DNA of 64,000 bases, taken from assembly GCA_905116865.2 (NCBI GenBank), contig CAJHNH020001101.1, positions 435,001-499,000 of the forward strand. Reading direction: 5' to 3'. The notes beneath the pieces are model-generated. The model was not told the DNA's origin and ran no database searches. It saw only the letters and a program-made list of their open reading frames with translations. The translations under genes and the position numbers were made by a program. Source of the DNA: Candidula unifasciata (taxonomy: Eukaryota > Mollusca > Gastropoda > Stylommatophora > Geomitridae). Position 1 is the stretch's first letter. Every line of letters starts with the position of its first letter. Shown here one piece after another: positions 20,401 to 30,861 of this stretch.

Positions 20401-23400
20401 GGGTAGAGGTATCATACACGTTTATCAACTCTCTCTCTTCAATCCTGGAGAGGAGAGGTACCTTAAAGATTTGCTAAATGTTTCCACTGTCTACTCTAGG
20501 GCACAGAGGTACTTTACAGTACTGTTAAGTATTTCTTTGTTCTATCATAGAGGTTAGAGGCATCTTATAGTATTGTAAATTCGATTTTTACCATGGAGGG
20601 TAAAGATACTTTATAGACTTCTTAAATACTTTCCTCTTCTACCCTGGGGACTTGTCAAGTATTTTCATCTTCAAACCTGGTGGGTAGAAGCACCTTACAG
20701 ACTTGTTAAGTTTGATCATCTTTAACCTTGGAGGACAGAGGTACTGATAGTAAATTAAAAGACTCTTTTCCACACCGCCAGGGGTGTTGGGCATATAGTC
20801 TAGGCCTAAATTCTATAGACCAATCGGCACTCGGTGGGTGATGTGGTCAGCATCATGTTGGCTGCCTAGACTTACCTACTACCCATTTAAGGCTCGGTCG
20901 CCCTGGCAGTCAAAGTCAAACAAATTCTGGCTCTATGCAGATTTTAACAATTGACCTTTGGATCCACAGAGATACTTACAGACTTTTAAATATTTTCGTT
21001 TTCAATCCTAGAGAGTAGAGGTACTTTACAGGCTTGTTAAATATGTGTGCTTGTATCCTGGGGTGATATGGCAAGGTTTTTTTTAAGCCTTCTGAGAACT
21101 GCACACACATCCCAAGCTCTTCTCTTCAGTAGCTATAAAACACAAAACTTACCCACACAGCCACATTGTATGGACCCCACTGCTTCAAGAAAAAGGCAGC
21201 TCCAACAGTCTGTTTAAAAAAAAAAAAATAAAATAAACAGTCTTACCGTATTGCAACTTAAGTGTTATTTTTAGGTACTTTGTCTCACTGAGACATAAAA
21301 CAAGTAAAAGGTTTAAATAGTGTCATGGCTGATGCTGCTGGATGAAATATAATTAATTCTGGTCAACAATTTCGGTTCTTTCATTTCACAAAATATGCCA
21401 GCAGCCCTCTGCTAGCTTGAGAACCAGTGTAACCACATCTTATGACTCACAGAGCATGTTGAGAAAGGTGGAGACAGGTATACTCAGTATAGAGGCAAGT
21501 ATCAGTTCAGAGGTTCGGTGTCATTAATGTCTTTTGGATATTTTCTCCATGTTGTGCTGGTATGTTGAGAAACTAACAGAGACAGGCTGGCTGGTTCCAC
21601 AAAACTTGGTGGTGAAATGATGCATGACAAGCTAGATGTTGTACTGGTTGTTTGGGAGGCAGTGAACAGTGGAGAGGCACTACCCGAACACCACGGTCTG
21701 AGGAGAATGGTGCTGTGAGGAATGACCAGGGGATCTGGCCTATGCTCAGTACTCAAGAGAAGGCAAGATAGATATATACAATCAGTATGTTACTGGTGCC
21801 ATTAGAATTGGAACTCTGTGCCTGTTGCTGAAAATGAGGATGGAGCGCTTATGAGAATGTCTCTGCTGATGTGATAATGATTCTTAGTTCAGCATTGAAG
21901 AGAATATGCCAGATTTCTCTAAGATAATAATCAAACGGTGACTTTGCATTTGTAATCAATCTCTTCTTGCGCATGTTATCTACCACTGGAGCATAGGCTC
22001 TAAACCAACTTACTCCAAGCTTTGTACAGGTTAAGTTGGCATAACTATGGCTTTCGTTGTACACTTTATAATTATCCCTTATCTCTTTTTTCTTCAACAG
22101 GATTGGCGTGAGCTGGTTGCAGTTTAGGGGATGTAAGATGGAAAAAGAAGGGGGATGAGAAGGATTAGGAGGAGGAGGAGGAGAAAAGAAACAGAAGAAA
22201 AAAGAAGTAGGGAAGGAGTGGCGGCAGAGTAGTAACAAAGGAAAAGAAAGAGGATATAGTATACAAACTAGCGAAATATTACTGGAATTAAAGGTACATA
22301 AACAGATTTCGAGACTTACTGGTTCCTGAGTTTGAAATCTCCCATTGATGTATCGACATATCAAGGATGTTTTCCCTACAGCGTAGTCACCCAGGATAAT
22401 AACTTTCAGATCCCTGGAAACAAGTTTGAAATGTTTTGTTTCTTACTGTATGAATCAAACATCATACTTTTTTAATTGAACTACATATTCAGAAATGATG
22501 GGTGGTCAGTTTATGTTAGAAATGCAGTATGCCTTATGCAATAGATTGTATGCAATTGCTATTTTGTTCTGACTCCTGCTTCAATCAAGGACCAACTGCA
22601 GCTCTAGTGGCAGACCACTGGCACTTCTGAAAGCTGCTGGATACATTTACTGCATGTGCAGTATAGGTATCTATCAGGATAGATATTTCACTATTTTCAA
22701 ATGGGACAGCAGTATTTGGTTTCTGCTGGCAAGGAATGGACCAATTATGGGCTGGTCCAAATGCTGTAAAGTTTAAACTGTGACTAATTAATTAAAAATT
22801 TAGGCCAGTAAGTTTAGAGGAATGACAAGTAATCAGTTTTTAGACTGGGAGGTTTCTCTGTGATCAAGCAATACGTCTCATGCTCTAAATTCATTTAGTT
22901 TTATTTTTGGTGGGACTGTCATTTTATTCATACGTGTAATTGTTACAGAAATCTCTGAAGGGTGTCACTATGTGGTTTGTGCTTTCTGTAGAGATAAACT
23001 GAGCCAAGTGAGATGAAATCCCAAATTGTATCAGCCTATGAAAACTGCACAGCAGCATAGGCTTTTACTGAAGTTTATTTGTTTGTTGTTTGTTTTAGTA
23101 TCCAGAAGCCATGAGTTGTTAACCCTTAGGCTCGGTATTATGGATATCGCAACCTTTCGGCCTTGATTCCATTGTAAATACCGTAAATCTGGGATAAATG
23201 TGGCTTTCCTGCCTACCCCCGGGATTGAACCCGGACCACAAGGAGTTCGTCACCCGGTCTCCGCGCAATCCGGTTTAGCCAACTACGCTAGAGAGCCGGG
23301 CTGAAGTTTATTTTTACAGTGAGACTAGCCAGATCTGCTAGCATTAAGACTAAGTGGATTGAGGGTACACATGTTCTATCTTCTTCTTCTTCTTTGTTCA

Positions 23401-26400
23401 CCGCCTGAAAGCTCTGATGGAAAGTCCTGGTTGTTCGTCCATTTGGACTTCGGCCTTGAACCAGGGCCTGAGTTTTGTGTGTACATCTGTTTTACTGACA
23501 TCTGTGTGCAGTTAGTGTTCCTTGCCACTCAGGCAGATGTACTCTGGCTTCGAAAAAAGCCCCCAATTAGTCGACTCCTAAGACATGCTTGTTGGGGAGG
23601 CAGTGCATCTATTCTTATTTTCCCCACAATAGGACCCCGGAACCCACACTGAAAATGTTCTATCGAGTGTGGCTGCTCTTTTGAGTGCCCTATTTTTCTG
23701 TGTTGTATCTGTACTGTCTGGGTTGTTATGCATGTATGCATCAACAAGGTTATGCATGTCTGATATTACGTAAAGTATAAAGTTGGTGATGTCATCTGTA
23801 CTGATTCTCTTTAGCTTTGTCGTAACCTCTCCACCTACGGTACCTTCATCTGCCAATACATAATTGAAAATGCCCAGCATGAACAATATTCTACCCCTTG
23901 TATGGTACACATGTGTGTGAGTACATTATAATGTTCAGCAAAAACAACATTCTACCCCTTGTATATGTGTGTAAGCAAAAAAAAATGCCCAACGAGAACA
24001 ACATTCTGCCCCTTGTATATGTGTGTGAGCAAGTTATCTAAACGCTCACAAAATGTAGGTTGGTAGTTATAGTTTGGTAGTGCCTGTATTTTGACAACTG
24101 TGTACTATGTGTATTATTTTTTATCTGTGTTATGAAAATTCTACCTTGGTCATCGATGTGAGTTGTAATAATGTCCCACCTGTTTGACGTCTGTAATATA
24201 GCCATTCTTGACCCTGTGTTGTTGTGAATTGCTAAACTAAAATATGAATGTTTCAGTCCCAGCTGTGCTGTCAGCTGTTTTGCATGACACTTAGATTGGA
24301 TGTTTACTTTTGGCAGTAATATAAAGTCTGCTTTATATTTGTCTATAGGTGTGGTGATGTGTTGTAGCTTGGTATGTAATCCACAAATATTTATACTAGT
24401 AACTATTAACTCATCCATTACTGTTAAAAATTAAAATTTATAAGTACATAGAGTAACTAAATAATCCCAATGAGAAACTAATAATTTAACAGAGATAATG
24501 TGCAAAAGTGTCTAGATATGACATCTTGAAGTGGCTCCTTTGGGTCTTGCAATGTGTCGTTGTCTAGGAGATGATGTGTCTAGTGAATGCTCTTAGCACA
24601 CATTCCTAAGATGACATAACTCGGACAAGCCGACACCGACTTTGAAGTAGGAAACAGTTTATTGAAATCTCATCACTTACATAAAAGTCCTGTCCGTGTC
24701 CTAATTTACAGCTTACACGCACCACAGCTATCAGACTCCAACATGCTGGTTTCTCACACAATCATTGACCAGAGTTCGCACAGATGGATCTGGTTGTTAT
24801 CACCGACTTCACACAGACTGGCCTGGCTGGACTTGGCTTCGATGGATGTTGTCTGGTCTTCCTCTCTCAACAATCAGTCTCCCATTGTTGTTCTCTCGAT
24901 CACTCTCCTGTCCCAACCTTCCCAATCAGGGTCAAAATATCCCCTATTACAGGTCTTCAGTGCTGTCCCCTGTGTTTGTAGTAATGGTGACAGTATCTGC
25001 AGAGTTTGCAGTAATGTTATCTTCGCTTTGAGAGCTCTCAGTGTTTTCTGCATTTATTTTTAGAAGTTTTCCTTTGACAGAGAGTATGTCTGTCCTTGCT
25101 AGCTGTTTGCCTCAGCCACATCACTGGCTGTATCTAGCTTTCCCAGTTTCTTGTGTACGATTTTTGTTTTCTGACATTAGTTCCTTGATGTTTTATTGTG
25201 CCTGTCACATGCATTTTGCCTCTGCCTTTCTTTTCTTGGGGTTGCTGACAACCAGAAAGCCCTCTTCAGTGTTGCTTGGAGGTGACTCTGCTGGAGTGCT
25301 TGATGCATTTAATTTGGTTTTGAATTTTCCCTGTCCTTTGATGTAATCTGTTTTGTGATGTTTTTGTTTAATGATTAAAAAAATGGATGATTGTTTGTCT
25401 GGCTCAGGTGGAAAGTCATCTGAAGTGAATGGTTCTGGTGCCACAAGTTTCTTTTTTGGTTCTCTATTTGCCTAATGGTCATGTATTTGGCCAGTGATCA
25501 TTGGCCCACAGTTAGAGCAAGCAATTTTAGTTTACTTTTGCGGCCTGGCAGTCACCAGGACGTGACTGGTGAATCTGGTCCCGGTGATACCCAGCGCATT
25601 GATTCTAATATACAGTAGCACTTCTCTTGCAACAACAAATTGCATCCCATATTAGAACGGAAAATAATTAGTAAATTAATAATAGTAAAAAATAATCAAG
25701 AAGTGTCACTTGTAAGTACTCAGTGTCGAACATCTGTGGTGGAATATTAATAGAGATAACGATCTCCAATGTAAACAAAGTCAAAACGAAAGTTGCGCAG
25801 TTTGGTGCGCAGAGGGATCGGCGGACTCGTGAAAATGTTTTGTTTCATAACGAATTATAAATTAATTTTTTTGATTGCGATTCTAGCAGTTCAGAATTGA
25901 TGACATGCGCTCTTCGTCATTCAAAAGAGGGTACTCTATCAAACGACGCCTAAATTGAATAGCGGTCTTTATTGAGCGTAATAAATTTCACTATTTGTCA
26001 TATGCCAAGTAAATTTCTTTAATATCTCCTTTTTAAAGTGAACTTAAATACTATTAAATGACATTTTTAGATTCTGTGTCCATTTTTACGTAAGGATGGG
26101 CAGTTTTGCTGGAATCTGTACTTCATAAGATATACAGTTTCAATTTCTTCCCAGTCACTTCTTAGAGCTAAATCGGAGATTTCTCAAAATGGCTACCGCG
26201 TGGCCTAAACGAACTGTTTATCTCAGATTAATTAATCTAGTTATTTATAAAAACAGTTCAAAAATAATGCAAGTTTTATTTGTATTAATAATTTACCTTT
26301 CTTTAACTTCAATTTCACATGAGTTTTAATAAATTTAAATACCTGAAAATGATGTTTTAGCACGTTTTTAACATGGACTATTTCTAGGGTATTTTTGCGT

Positions 26401-28384
26401 TGAAAATGGACACAGGCAGTGGTTTAAACATTTTATATTAATAGTTTTAAATCAAATTAAAGTAGTTATTAAATCATTTTTGGAATCTTTAGCCATTATA
26501 GCATTTTTTAAGCCATAACCTATCATTTGGCATGAATCATAGTTCCTGTTTGAAGCCCTTTTGCCTGTTGACCCCCACTCCCCGCACCCAGACTGACATT
26601 TTGGACGCAGACAGTGGTTTCAATATTTTTTATTATACTTTTAAATGAATATAAAGTAGTTATTTAATCATTTTTTGAATCTTTAGCCATTATAGCATTT
26701 TTTAAGCCATAACCTATCATTTGGCATGAATCATAGTTCCTGTTTGAAGCCTTTTTACCTGTTTGACCCCCACTCCCCGCACCCAGACTGACATTTTAAA
26801 AAAAATGTCTGCCACACATTTCTGCACTATGATTTTGTGGTGCATATTTATTGTCTTAAATAGTATAAATAACAGTTATTATTTATGATTGATACTGTTT
26901 TAAAATTGAAGTATTGACTTATAGATGATGATTTAGAAAGTTGATTAATAAAATTAATAATAATATATTATATTATTTTCAAGTGAATAAATTCACTTAC
27001 TTACAACTTATGATTAATAATATTTAATCACAGATCACGTAGGACATAGATAAGTTAATAAAATATAATGTAATTTTTCCTCTTACCTTATGAAATGCTG
27101 CTCCATGAAAACACAACATAAATCCAAAGCGAATTACATCTCCATGAAAACACAACATAAATCCAAAGCGAATTACAAAGGAGCTTATTTAATAATTTTA
27201 CTCCATGAAAAAACATAGCACTGAGTCACAAATCGGGCATGAGCGGTTACCTTTGATTATTTTGAACAAGTAAATAAAATATCAAGCAGTGACTAGTTAA
27301 GAAGAAGAGGGGAACAATGTGGTGAATTGTCTCATCATCAATAAAATGAAAGAATAACTCGCAAAGATTGAAAAAGGGATTATGTTTAAATCAGTAAGAG
27401 GGGCGCTCATTTTCACTTGGTTATAAAACAATATAGGAATATAGGGGTCTCCGTATCAAAGTGGTCAAGCCGTTAACCTCGCGCTCGGAAGATTGTTGTA
27501 CGTTCATTTACAACTGCATTGTTCGACTCGAAAATGCATTTTTTTGGTTAGCGGAGACCTCTGAGGGCTGTTGCTGGAGCTACGGTATCCAGGCTTTGTG
27601 CTAAGCTCTCGGCATGCGTTATTTGTTCAGTATTGTGGAGAAAGACAAAGCCATATAAAATCAGTAACGATGCAATGAAGTCAATCCACTCGCTATTAAA
27701 TATTTTTTAAACAGTGGAATAAAGCAAATTTCGGTCAGATGTATGCACACACACAAACATACACACACACACAAATGAGAGTGCGAGAAAAACCATTTTT
27801 CAACAAATAGAAAAAGATGCATCATAACAGGAAGAATAGATATAAAAGTATATATATATATATTACAGTATAAGTCTTGCAAGACTCACTGGATAATTAA
27901 TAATAATTAATTCATAAGGTATTTAATGAATACTGATAAATTTACTCATTTTTATGTTATTTAGGTTTGCATCACATCATATTTTTAAAAAGGCAACAAC
28001 TTTAGTTAGAGCTTGCTGTCCTGAAAGCAATGACATATGGTTGCTAAGGGGTTCAGCAAAAAACTTGAGAGTTATTGACATTAAACATGATAAATTTAGG
28101 TCCAGTTTTCACTTGGGAACACGCCGCCATCTTGTTTCTGTGTTTTCCATTATAATTTTTTGAGGGCACTTTCCGTCACTGAAATGGCAATATCTCCGCT
28201 TAGAATTGACATACAGACTTCATTGAGGTACCGTTGGACTCAGTTTTTCAACCTCTATTCAGCTGTCTTGGTTTAAAAGTAAAAAACCTAAAATAAAAAT
28301 TTTGACTAAAATCCCTAATATTAAAAAAAAAGTAAACGTAAAAGTGTTCAAGAAAAGAACTTACGCCTTTTTCTTGCCAGACAT
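17145..28384 (-). CDS. Rab20: Rab20-like small GTPase, five coding exons
   Basis: A Rab-family membrane-traffic GTPase of 208 aa. Joined exons (minus strand): 28384-28365, 22413-22320, 21209-21153, 18553-18441 and 17487-17145, all with GT..AG borders and a continuous frame. Visible GTPase motifs: P-loop GDYAVGKT (15-22), switch I Thr39, DTAG (58-61), TKLD in place of NKxD (116-119), ETSS (156-159) and a C-terminal Cys207-Cys208 prenylation motif. The TVGAAFFLKQW stretch after Thr39 resembles vertebrate Rab20 (TVGGAFYLKQW, from memory), and the length is a little under the human protein of about 234 aa. The usual switch II Gln is Asp62; Rab20 proteins also lack this Gln. The start is chosen because MSGKKKA lies in a short exon with a perfect GTAAGT donor. 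Vertebrate Rab20 acts on endosomes and phagosomes; that role here is inference. It is transcribed away from the ankyrin gene. Confidence 0.88.
17606..18350. repeat. 30-bp minisatellite in Rab20-like intron 4
   Basis: About 25 tandem copies of a unit close to AGAGTTTATGTGGTATGGAA plus TGTGCCAGAA, with point variants and a few 31-33 bp units. Because the period is a multiple of three and mostly stop-free, it yields long apparent reading frames on both strands. Its position inside an intron argues against coding. Confidence 0.95.
18441..18553 (-). CDS. Rab20: Rab20-like, coding exon 4 (switch II)
   Basis: Acceptor TTCCAG, donor GTGAGT, 113 bases. Encodes DTAGDERYSGLSHFYCRSAG and then AAILAFDLTSPKTFESL, the switch II and beta-4 region. 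The last codon (Trp95) is split across the intron. Confidence 0.92.
18600..18775 (+). mobile_element. Family F tRNA-like SINE
   Basis: Head GGTGGTGAAGTGGTTTAGG resembles an A box. The sequence then follows 47775-47995 (CACTCTGAAGG.CGTG, GGATAAAA). No TSD was identified. Confidence 0.55.
18799..18870 (-). pseudogene. Partial copy of Rab20-like exon 5 in intron 3
   Basis: Plus-strand GAGGGGCTTTTCTCAGGT.CAGATGTTCA.TGAGTTCCTTAGCC matches 17321-17390 of exon 5 with few changes, in the same orientation. It continues as weaker similarity (CTTCCTCA). It has no splice signals, so it is a non-functional exon fragment. Confidence 0.8.
18871..19860 (-). mobile_element. Intron 3 sequence with weak R2-like LINE remnants
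   Basis: About 19010-19070 resembles the R2 tail region at 9436-9510 (ATAGCAGGTCTTTTGTATAATGCTGCTCTTATCA). About 19470-19720 resembles complements of LINE C-terminal sequence, including a CATCATCATGATCA stretch. Limits and identity are uncertain. Confidence 0.4.
19868..20095 (+). mobile_element. Family A SINE
   Basis: Contains CCCAGCCTAAACTGGGTACCGGTCCTGGGA, then GGCCAGCATGATGCTAAAGACATAATCAATG, then CCAGTGGTCTTG. The tRNA-like head is at about 19868-19945 with a weak B box (CGTTCAAATCC). Confidence 0.75.
20395..21070. repeat. Degenerate ~60-bp tandem array in Rab20-like intron 3
   Basis: Irregular repeats of a unit like TCAACCCTGGAGGGTAGAGG, TACTTTACAGACTTGTTAAA and TATTTTC, interrupted by a family A SINE at 20758-20935. 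Confidence 0.75.
20758..20935 (-). mobile_element. Family A SINE within the tandem array
   Basis: Plus-strand ACTCTTTTCCACACCGCC, GACCAATCGGCACTCGGTGGGTGATGTGGTCAGCATCATG and AAGGCTCGGTCGCCCTGG, as in 35547-35822. The head is missing. Confidence 0.82.
21153..21209 (-). CDS. Rab20: Rab20-like, coding exon 3 (switch I)
   Basis: 19 codons between the acceptor AAACAG and donor GTAAGT. Encodes TVGAAFFLKQWGPYNVAVW, starting with the switch I threonine and ending just before DTAG. Confidence 0.9.
21430..21895 (+). mobile_element. R3 LINE 3' region
   Basis: Carries R3 blocks: AGCATGTTGAGAAAGGTGGAGACAGG, AGGAATGACCAGGGGATCTGGCC, and GAACTCTGTGCCTG.TGCTGAAAATGAGGATGGAGCGC. Heavily frame-damaged. It lies in Rab20-like intron 2. 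Confidence 0.75.
22320..22413 (-). CDS. Rab20: Rab20-like, coding exon 2 (P-loop)
   Basis: Acceptor TTTCCAG, donor GTAAGT. Encodes residues 7-38, including the GDYAVGKTS nucleotide-binding loop and the ICRYINGRF helix. Confidence 0.9.
22414..23080. other. Rab20-like intron 1, nothing recognised
   Basis: No gene or repeat family recognised. Confidence 0.4.
23081..23300 (-). mobile_element. Family E tRNA-derived SINE with intact pol III boxes and TSD
   Basis: In sense (minus) it starts CCCGGCTCTCTAGCGTAGTT. An A box TAGCGTAGTTGG (23279-23290) matches TRGCNNAGYNGG, and a B box GGGTTCAATCCC (about 23221-23232) matches GGTTCRANNCC. It ends in an (AAAC)-like tail. A 13-bp TSD, CTGAAGTTTATTT, lies at 23068-23080 and 23301-23313. 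Confidence 0.9.
23381..23654 (-). mobile_element. Family C repeat with TSD
   Basis: Flanked by ATGTTCTATC at 23371-23380 and 23655-23664. On the plus strand it begins with (TTC)n, the complement of the family's (GAA)n tail, and ends with CGGAACCCACACTG, the family's 5' end. Confidence 0.88.
23868..24036. repeat. Three-copy ~55-bp tandem repeat
   Basis: The unit contains CAACATTCTACCCCTTGTATATGTGTGTGAGCAA, with decreasing similarity to the left. Confidence 0.75.
24038..24418 (-). mobile_element. R5 LINE endonuclease N-terminal fragment
   Basis: A 126-codon frame begins MDELIVTSINICGLHTKLQH, then ADFILLPKVNIQSK, then HNNTGSRMAIL. These fit the first blocks of a LINE apurinic endonuclease (xxxNxxGLxxK, then the D(I/F)xxLxE region; the catalytic Glu appears replaced by Lys). 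The rest of the domain is absent. Confidence 0.7.
24419..24959. other. Rab20-like intron 1, unassigned
   Basis: Possibly 5' LINE leader or an inserted element between the endonuclease and ORF1-like remnants. I recognise no family. Confidence 0.3.
24960..25520 (-). mobile_element. R5 LINE ORF1-like remnants
   Basis: The minus strand carries a CxxC...HxH gag-knuckle-like motif (CSNCGPMITGQIHDH, about 25450-25515), then EEGFLVVSNPKKRKAE with a basic patch, then a Thr/Ser-rich segment ending ADTVTITTNTGDSTEDL and a stop. Frameshifts and a stop split it. Its position upstream of the endonuclease fragment fits LINE ORF1. Confidence 0.55.
25521..26406. other. AT-rich Rab20-like intron 1 sequence
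   Basis: No gene or repeat family recognised. Confidence 0.4.
26407..26797. repeat. Tandem duplication of a ~195-bp unit
   Basis: Two adjacent copies (about 26407-26602 and 26603-26797) share GGCATGAATCATAGTTCCTG and CCCCCACTCCCCGCACCCAG, with small indels in the AT-rich part. Confidence 0.88.
27101..27178. repeat. 39-bp direct repeat, two copies
   Basis: CTCCATGAAAACACAACATA followed by AATCCAAAGCGAATTACA occurs twice back to back, with a partial third copy near 27200. Confidence 0.9.
27445..27660 (+). mobile_element. Family F tRNA-like SINE
   Basis: Head GGGGTCTCCGTATCAAAGTGGTCAAGCC resembles 47775-47995. The body contains GGAGCTACGGTATCCAGGC. It lies in Rab20-like intron 1. Confidence 0.5.
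27700..28364. other. Rab20-like intron 1, near exon 1
   Basis: Contains a short (CA)n near 27750-27772 and (TA)n near 27848-27863. No other feature. Confidence 0.4.
28365..28384 (-). CDS. Rab20: Rab20-like, coding exon 1
   Basis: 20 coding bases, ATG to the first two bases of codon 7 (MSGKKK plus GC), followed by the donor GTAAGTT. The preceding 5' UTR is not delimited. Confidence 0.75.
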
Positions 28385-28778
28385 GATCTTCGAGAATTAT
28401 AATATATACACAATTATTTATCTAGAATTAAAAGTTTTCTGAAAGTGCAGAACGTAAAGAAAATTTGCTGTCCATTTTCTGCTTGATTGTCCTCTTTCCG
28501 ACTTGAGACCTTTCACGAGTGCTGGCCCCTGTCTCTGTGTGTGTGCGTCTGGAAGGTGGGTGTGTCTATCGACACGGACAGTGTGTCTCTTCTACTTCTT
28601 CTTCGCCTTCCTATTCCTCTTCTTTTTCCCCTCCTCCTCCTCCTCATCTTCTTCTTCTGCTTTTTTACAGCAAGGTTGCTGTAGCAGCGCCTTTCGGTCA
28701 AACACTTCCGATTTCACTAAATTTCAGCAACCCCATAACTATACATAGTTTGCTTTCACGCCATATTCTTGTTATTGG

Positions 28779-28993
28779 ATTGGATTGGATTCTTTACCCC
28801 ACCAGGACATCACACAAGCGATAAACACCCGATGACACACTATGCGGATGAGGATCACCGTGGAGAGGTCCCAGAAACCGCGTTCAGACATTTGGCCATA
28901 ATGATGACCTGCCTATATTGCGGCCCCTGGCAAAAACCAGAGTGGGGCTTCAAATAACAAAAAATAACGCCCTAAGAAGGACGAAAACTAGAG
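28779..28993. mobile_element. Family D repeat with 15-bp TSD
   Basis: Exact TSD TATTCTTGTTATTGG at 28764-28778 and 28994-29008. One end is (ATTGG)n, followed by the shared ACCCCACCAGGACATCACAC core. The other end, CGCCCTAAGAAGGACG, is a degraded version of the hairpin seen at 12901-12922. It lies just upstream of the Rab20-like start. Confidence 0.9.
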
Positions 28994-29154
28994 TATTCTT
29001 GTTATTGGGGCAGTGAGACTTCTTATTTTCCTATCTAAACTGGGCCCCTGAATCCCATTAGAGAACAACAGCATTCAAATAAATGACATTGCAATAAAAC
29101 CAGCAGATTGTGAAGAGGCATGATCGCCCATGCCAGACGGCAAGGCACTTGATA

Positions 29155-29400
29155 AGGATACCCAAGTCTGCAACCGCAGTAACTCAGTGACTATACGATT
29201 GCCTGTGGATCCGAGAATCACAGGTTCGGATCCGACAGGAAAGAATTTAAAAATAAAATTGACTTTGGCTCCCAGTTCGACCATTCCCGCAATCGTCTTT
29301 AGGATATAGGAGCTAGAGATGACCGTGACCCTTCCTAACCTTGGATACCAGGAACTATCCTAAACATTAATAGTGCCCGTTGTTCTTTAAAAACCAATCT
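29155..29400 (+). mobile_element. Family A-like SINE, degraded
   Basis: tRNA-like head with a good B box (CAGGTTCGGATCC) and the GACTTTGGCTCCCAGTTCGACC block. The core has decayed. Confidence 0.5.
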
Positions 29401-30589
29401 AGTATCAGAGGTAAAAAAAAAAAAACATTGGCAAGCTCTCAACTGCCGTACGTATTTTTTATTTAAAAGCTGGAGCTCAACGAGTCTGACTTGTTTAGTG
29501 TTAAATAAATCATTATAAAAAATAATACTAGTGATAATAATAATACGGCGCTGACAGGCAAAAAAATAATGATATATCTAGGATAATACGATATGTGTAA
29601 ACAAAAACTGAAAAAAAAAATAAGAGTGATCTCAACTATGTCGAAGGCGATAACCACACCCCCCCCCCCCACCTTTTTCCCCCTTTTCCCCGCCCCCAGT
29701 ACACCCCTCCCCACCAAAAAAAAAAAAAAAAAAAACTCCAGGTTTCTGCAGTCCTGTCTAGCACCATATGCCGGGTGCACCATCGACTTGACAATGATCT
29801 TTTTACTTTACTTACTACACAAATGTTAAAACTAACCAAAGCTGATGCGAATTAAAACAATGGCGAAGCCACTTGGGAAAAGCGAGCGTTAGTTCATAAA
29901 GGTAGACTGCGTGTGTAGCGAATGCCTGCGTGATGGGGTTGAAGGGGCTCGTTAAGTGGGGAACTGTGTCCTACCAATAAACATCAAAGATAGGGGAGGG
30001 GGAAAGGGAGGGGAATTCGTTTATGTACAAGTGTCTGAATAGCGCCTCTGTCTTGAATATCTGATTAACGTGGAAAAGAGTGAAAAAGGGCGTTTCCATG
30101 GTGAGCCAGGGTCTAATGCAGGAAATGGAGTGAACATATAGTGTTAGTGTGTTGCTAGATGTGTGAAGGAAGGGCATGAAAGATGCCCACATCAGTAGAA
30201 TTGGCGAAAGGTGAGGTAATTAAAAGGGGGTAATTAAAGAGGGTAGGTGGTAAGTTTTCACAGAGAAATGTCGTTATCAAGTATTTTGCCAGTTAGTGTG
30301 TTGATGCTTGCCTTTACATCCCACATCTGATGCTCCGGATCAATGCTTTTGATAATAATCTTAGCCGATTCCGTCTTTGACAACACATTTCAGTATAATA
30401 ATATTTCTGTTCCATTATAAAGGGGGAGCGGGGGGGGGGGGGGGGGGGTGCGTCAGTTCTCACTTCAAGGTGTCTAGAAAAGGTGCCGGTACAAAGTATC
30501 ATTACAGCAGCGCTGAAAAATAAATGAGGCCTTAAAGGGTGCAAGTACTGCGTACCCAACCCCTTCTTCAGCTGGAGAAGGCGTTGGCG
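29401..30589. other. Divergent intergenic region, part 1
   Basis: Holds C and A homopolymers at 29659-29735 and a G run at about 30430-30449. No gene is supported. Confidence 0.45.
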
Positions 30590-30815
30590 TACCGTTGTGC
30601 CATCATCAAGTTCCTTTCTGAGTGGCGTAGGCGGTAGAGGGGTGGGAAGGGGGAAATCATGACTCTACAGTCTGCGATTGGCAACTGCATGTGTCAGTAG
30701 AGGTTTTGAAACTCCTTTGTGCTCTTACAAAAGGCTATCAAGAATTTTCTTGCTTTGTCTGCCTCTGTCTCTCTTTCCACAGATCTTTCTAGTGGTCTCG
30801 ACATATGACCCCTGT
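30590..30815 (-). mobile_element. R1 LINE 3' fragment
   Basis: Plus-strand GCCATCATCAAGTTCC, CTGCGATTGGCAACTGCATGTGTCAG and GCTATCAAGAATTTTCT parallel 4741-4930, the complement of the R1 3' end. Confidence 0.65.
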
Positions 30816-30861
30816 TTCTTCGTGTACCGTCAGAAAAACCCTGTCACTATTTGGGAACAGC

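Noticed and set aside
21849..22364. A 171-codon minus-strand frame ending in the Rab20-like P-loop exon region
   Set aside because: Only the 22320-22413 exon is supported. The rest reads through the donor site into the intron.
23210..23300. A genuine tRNA gene on the minus strand
   Set aside because: The A and B boxes are good, but the sequence is the head of a TSD-flanked element with an A-rich tail, so it is a SINE.
24662..25063. A 133-codon plus-strand frame
   Set aside because: It is antisense to the LINE ORF1-like remnants and has no motif.
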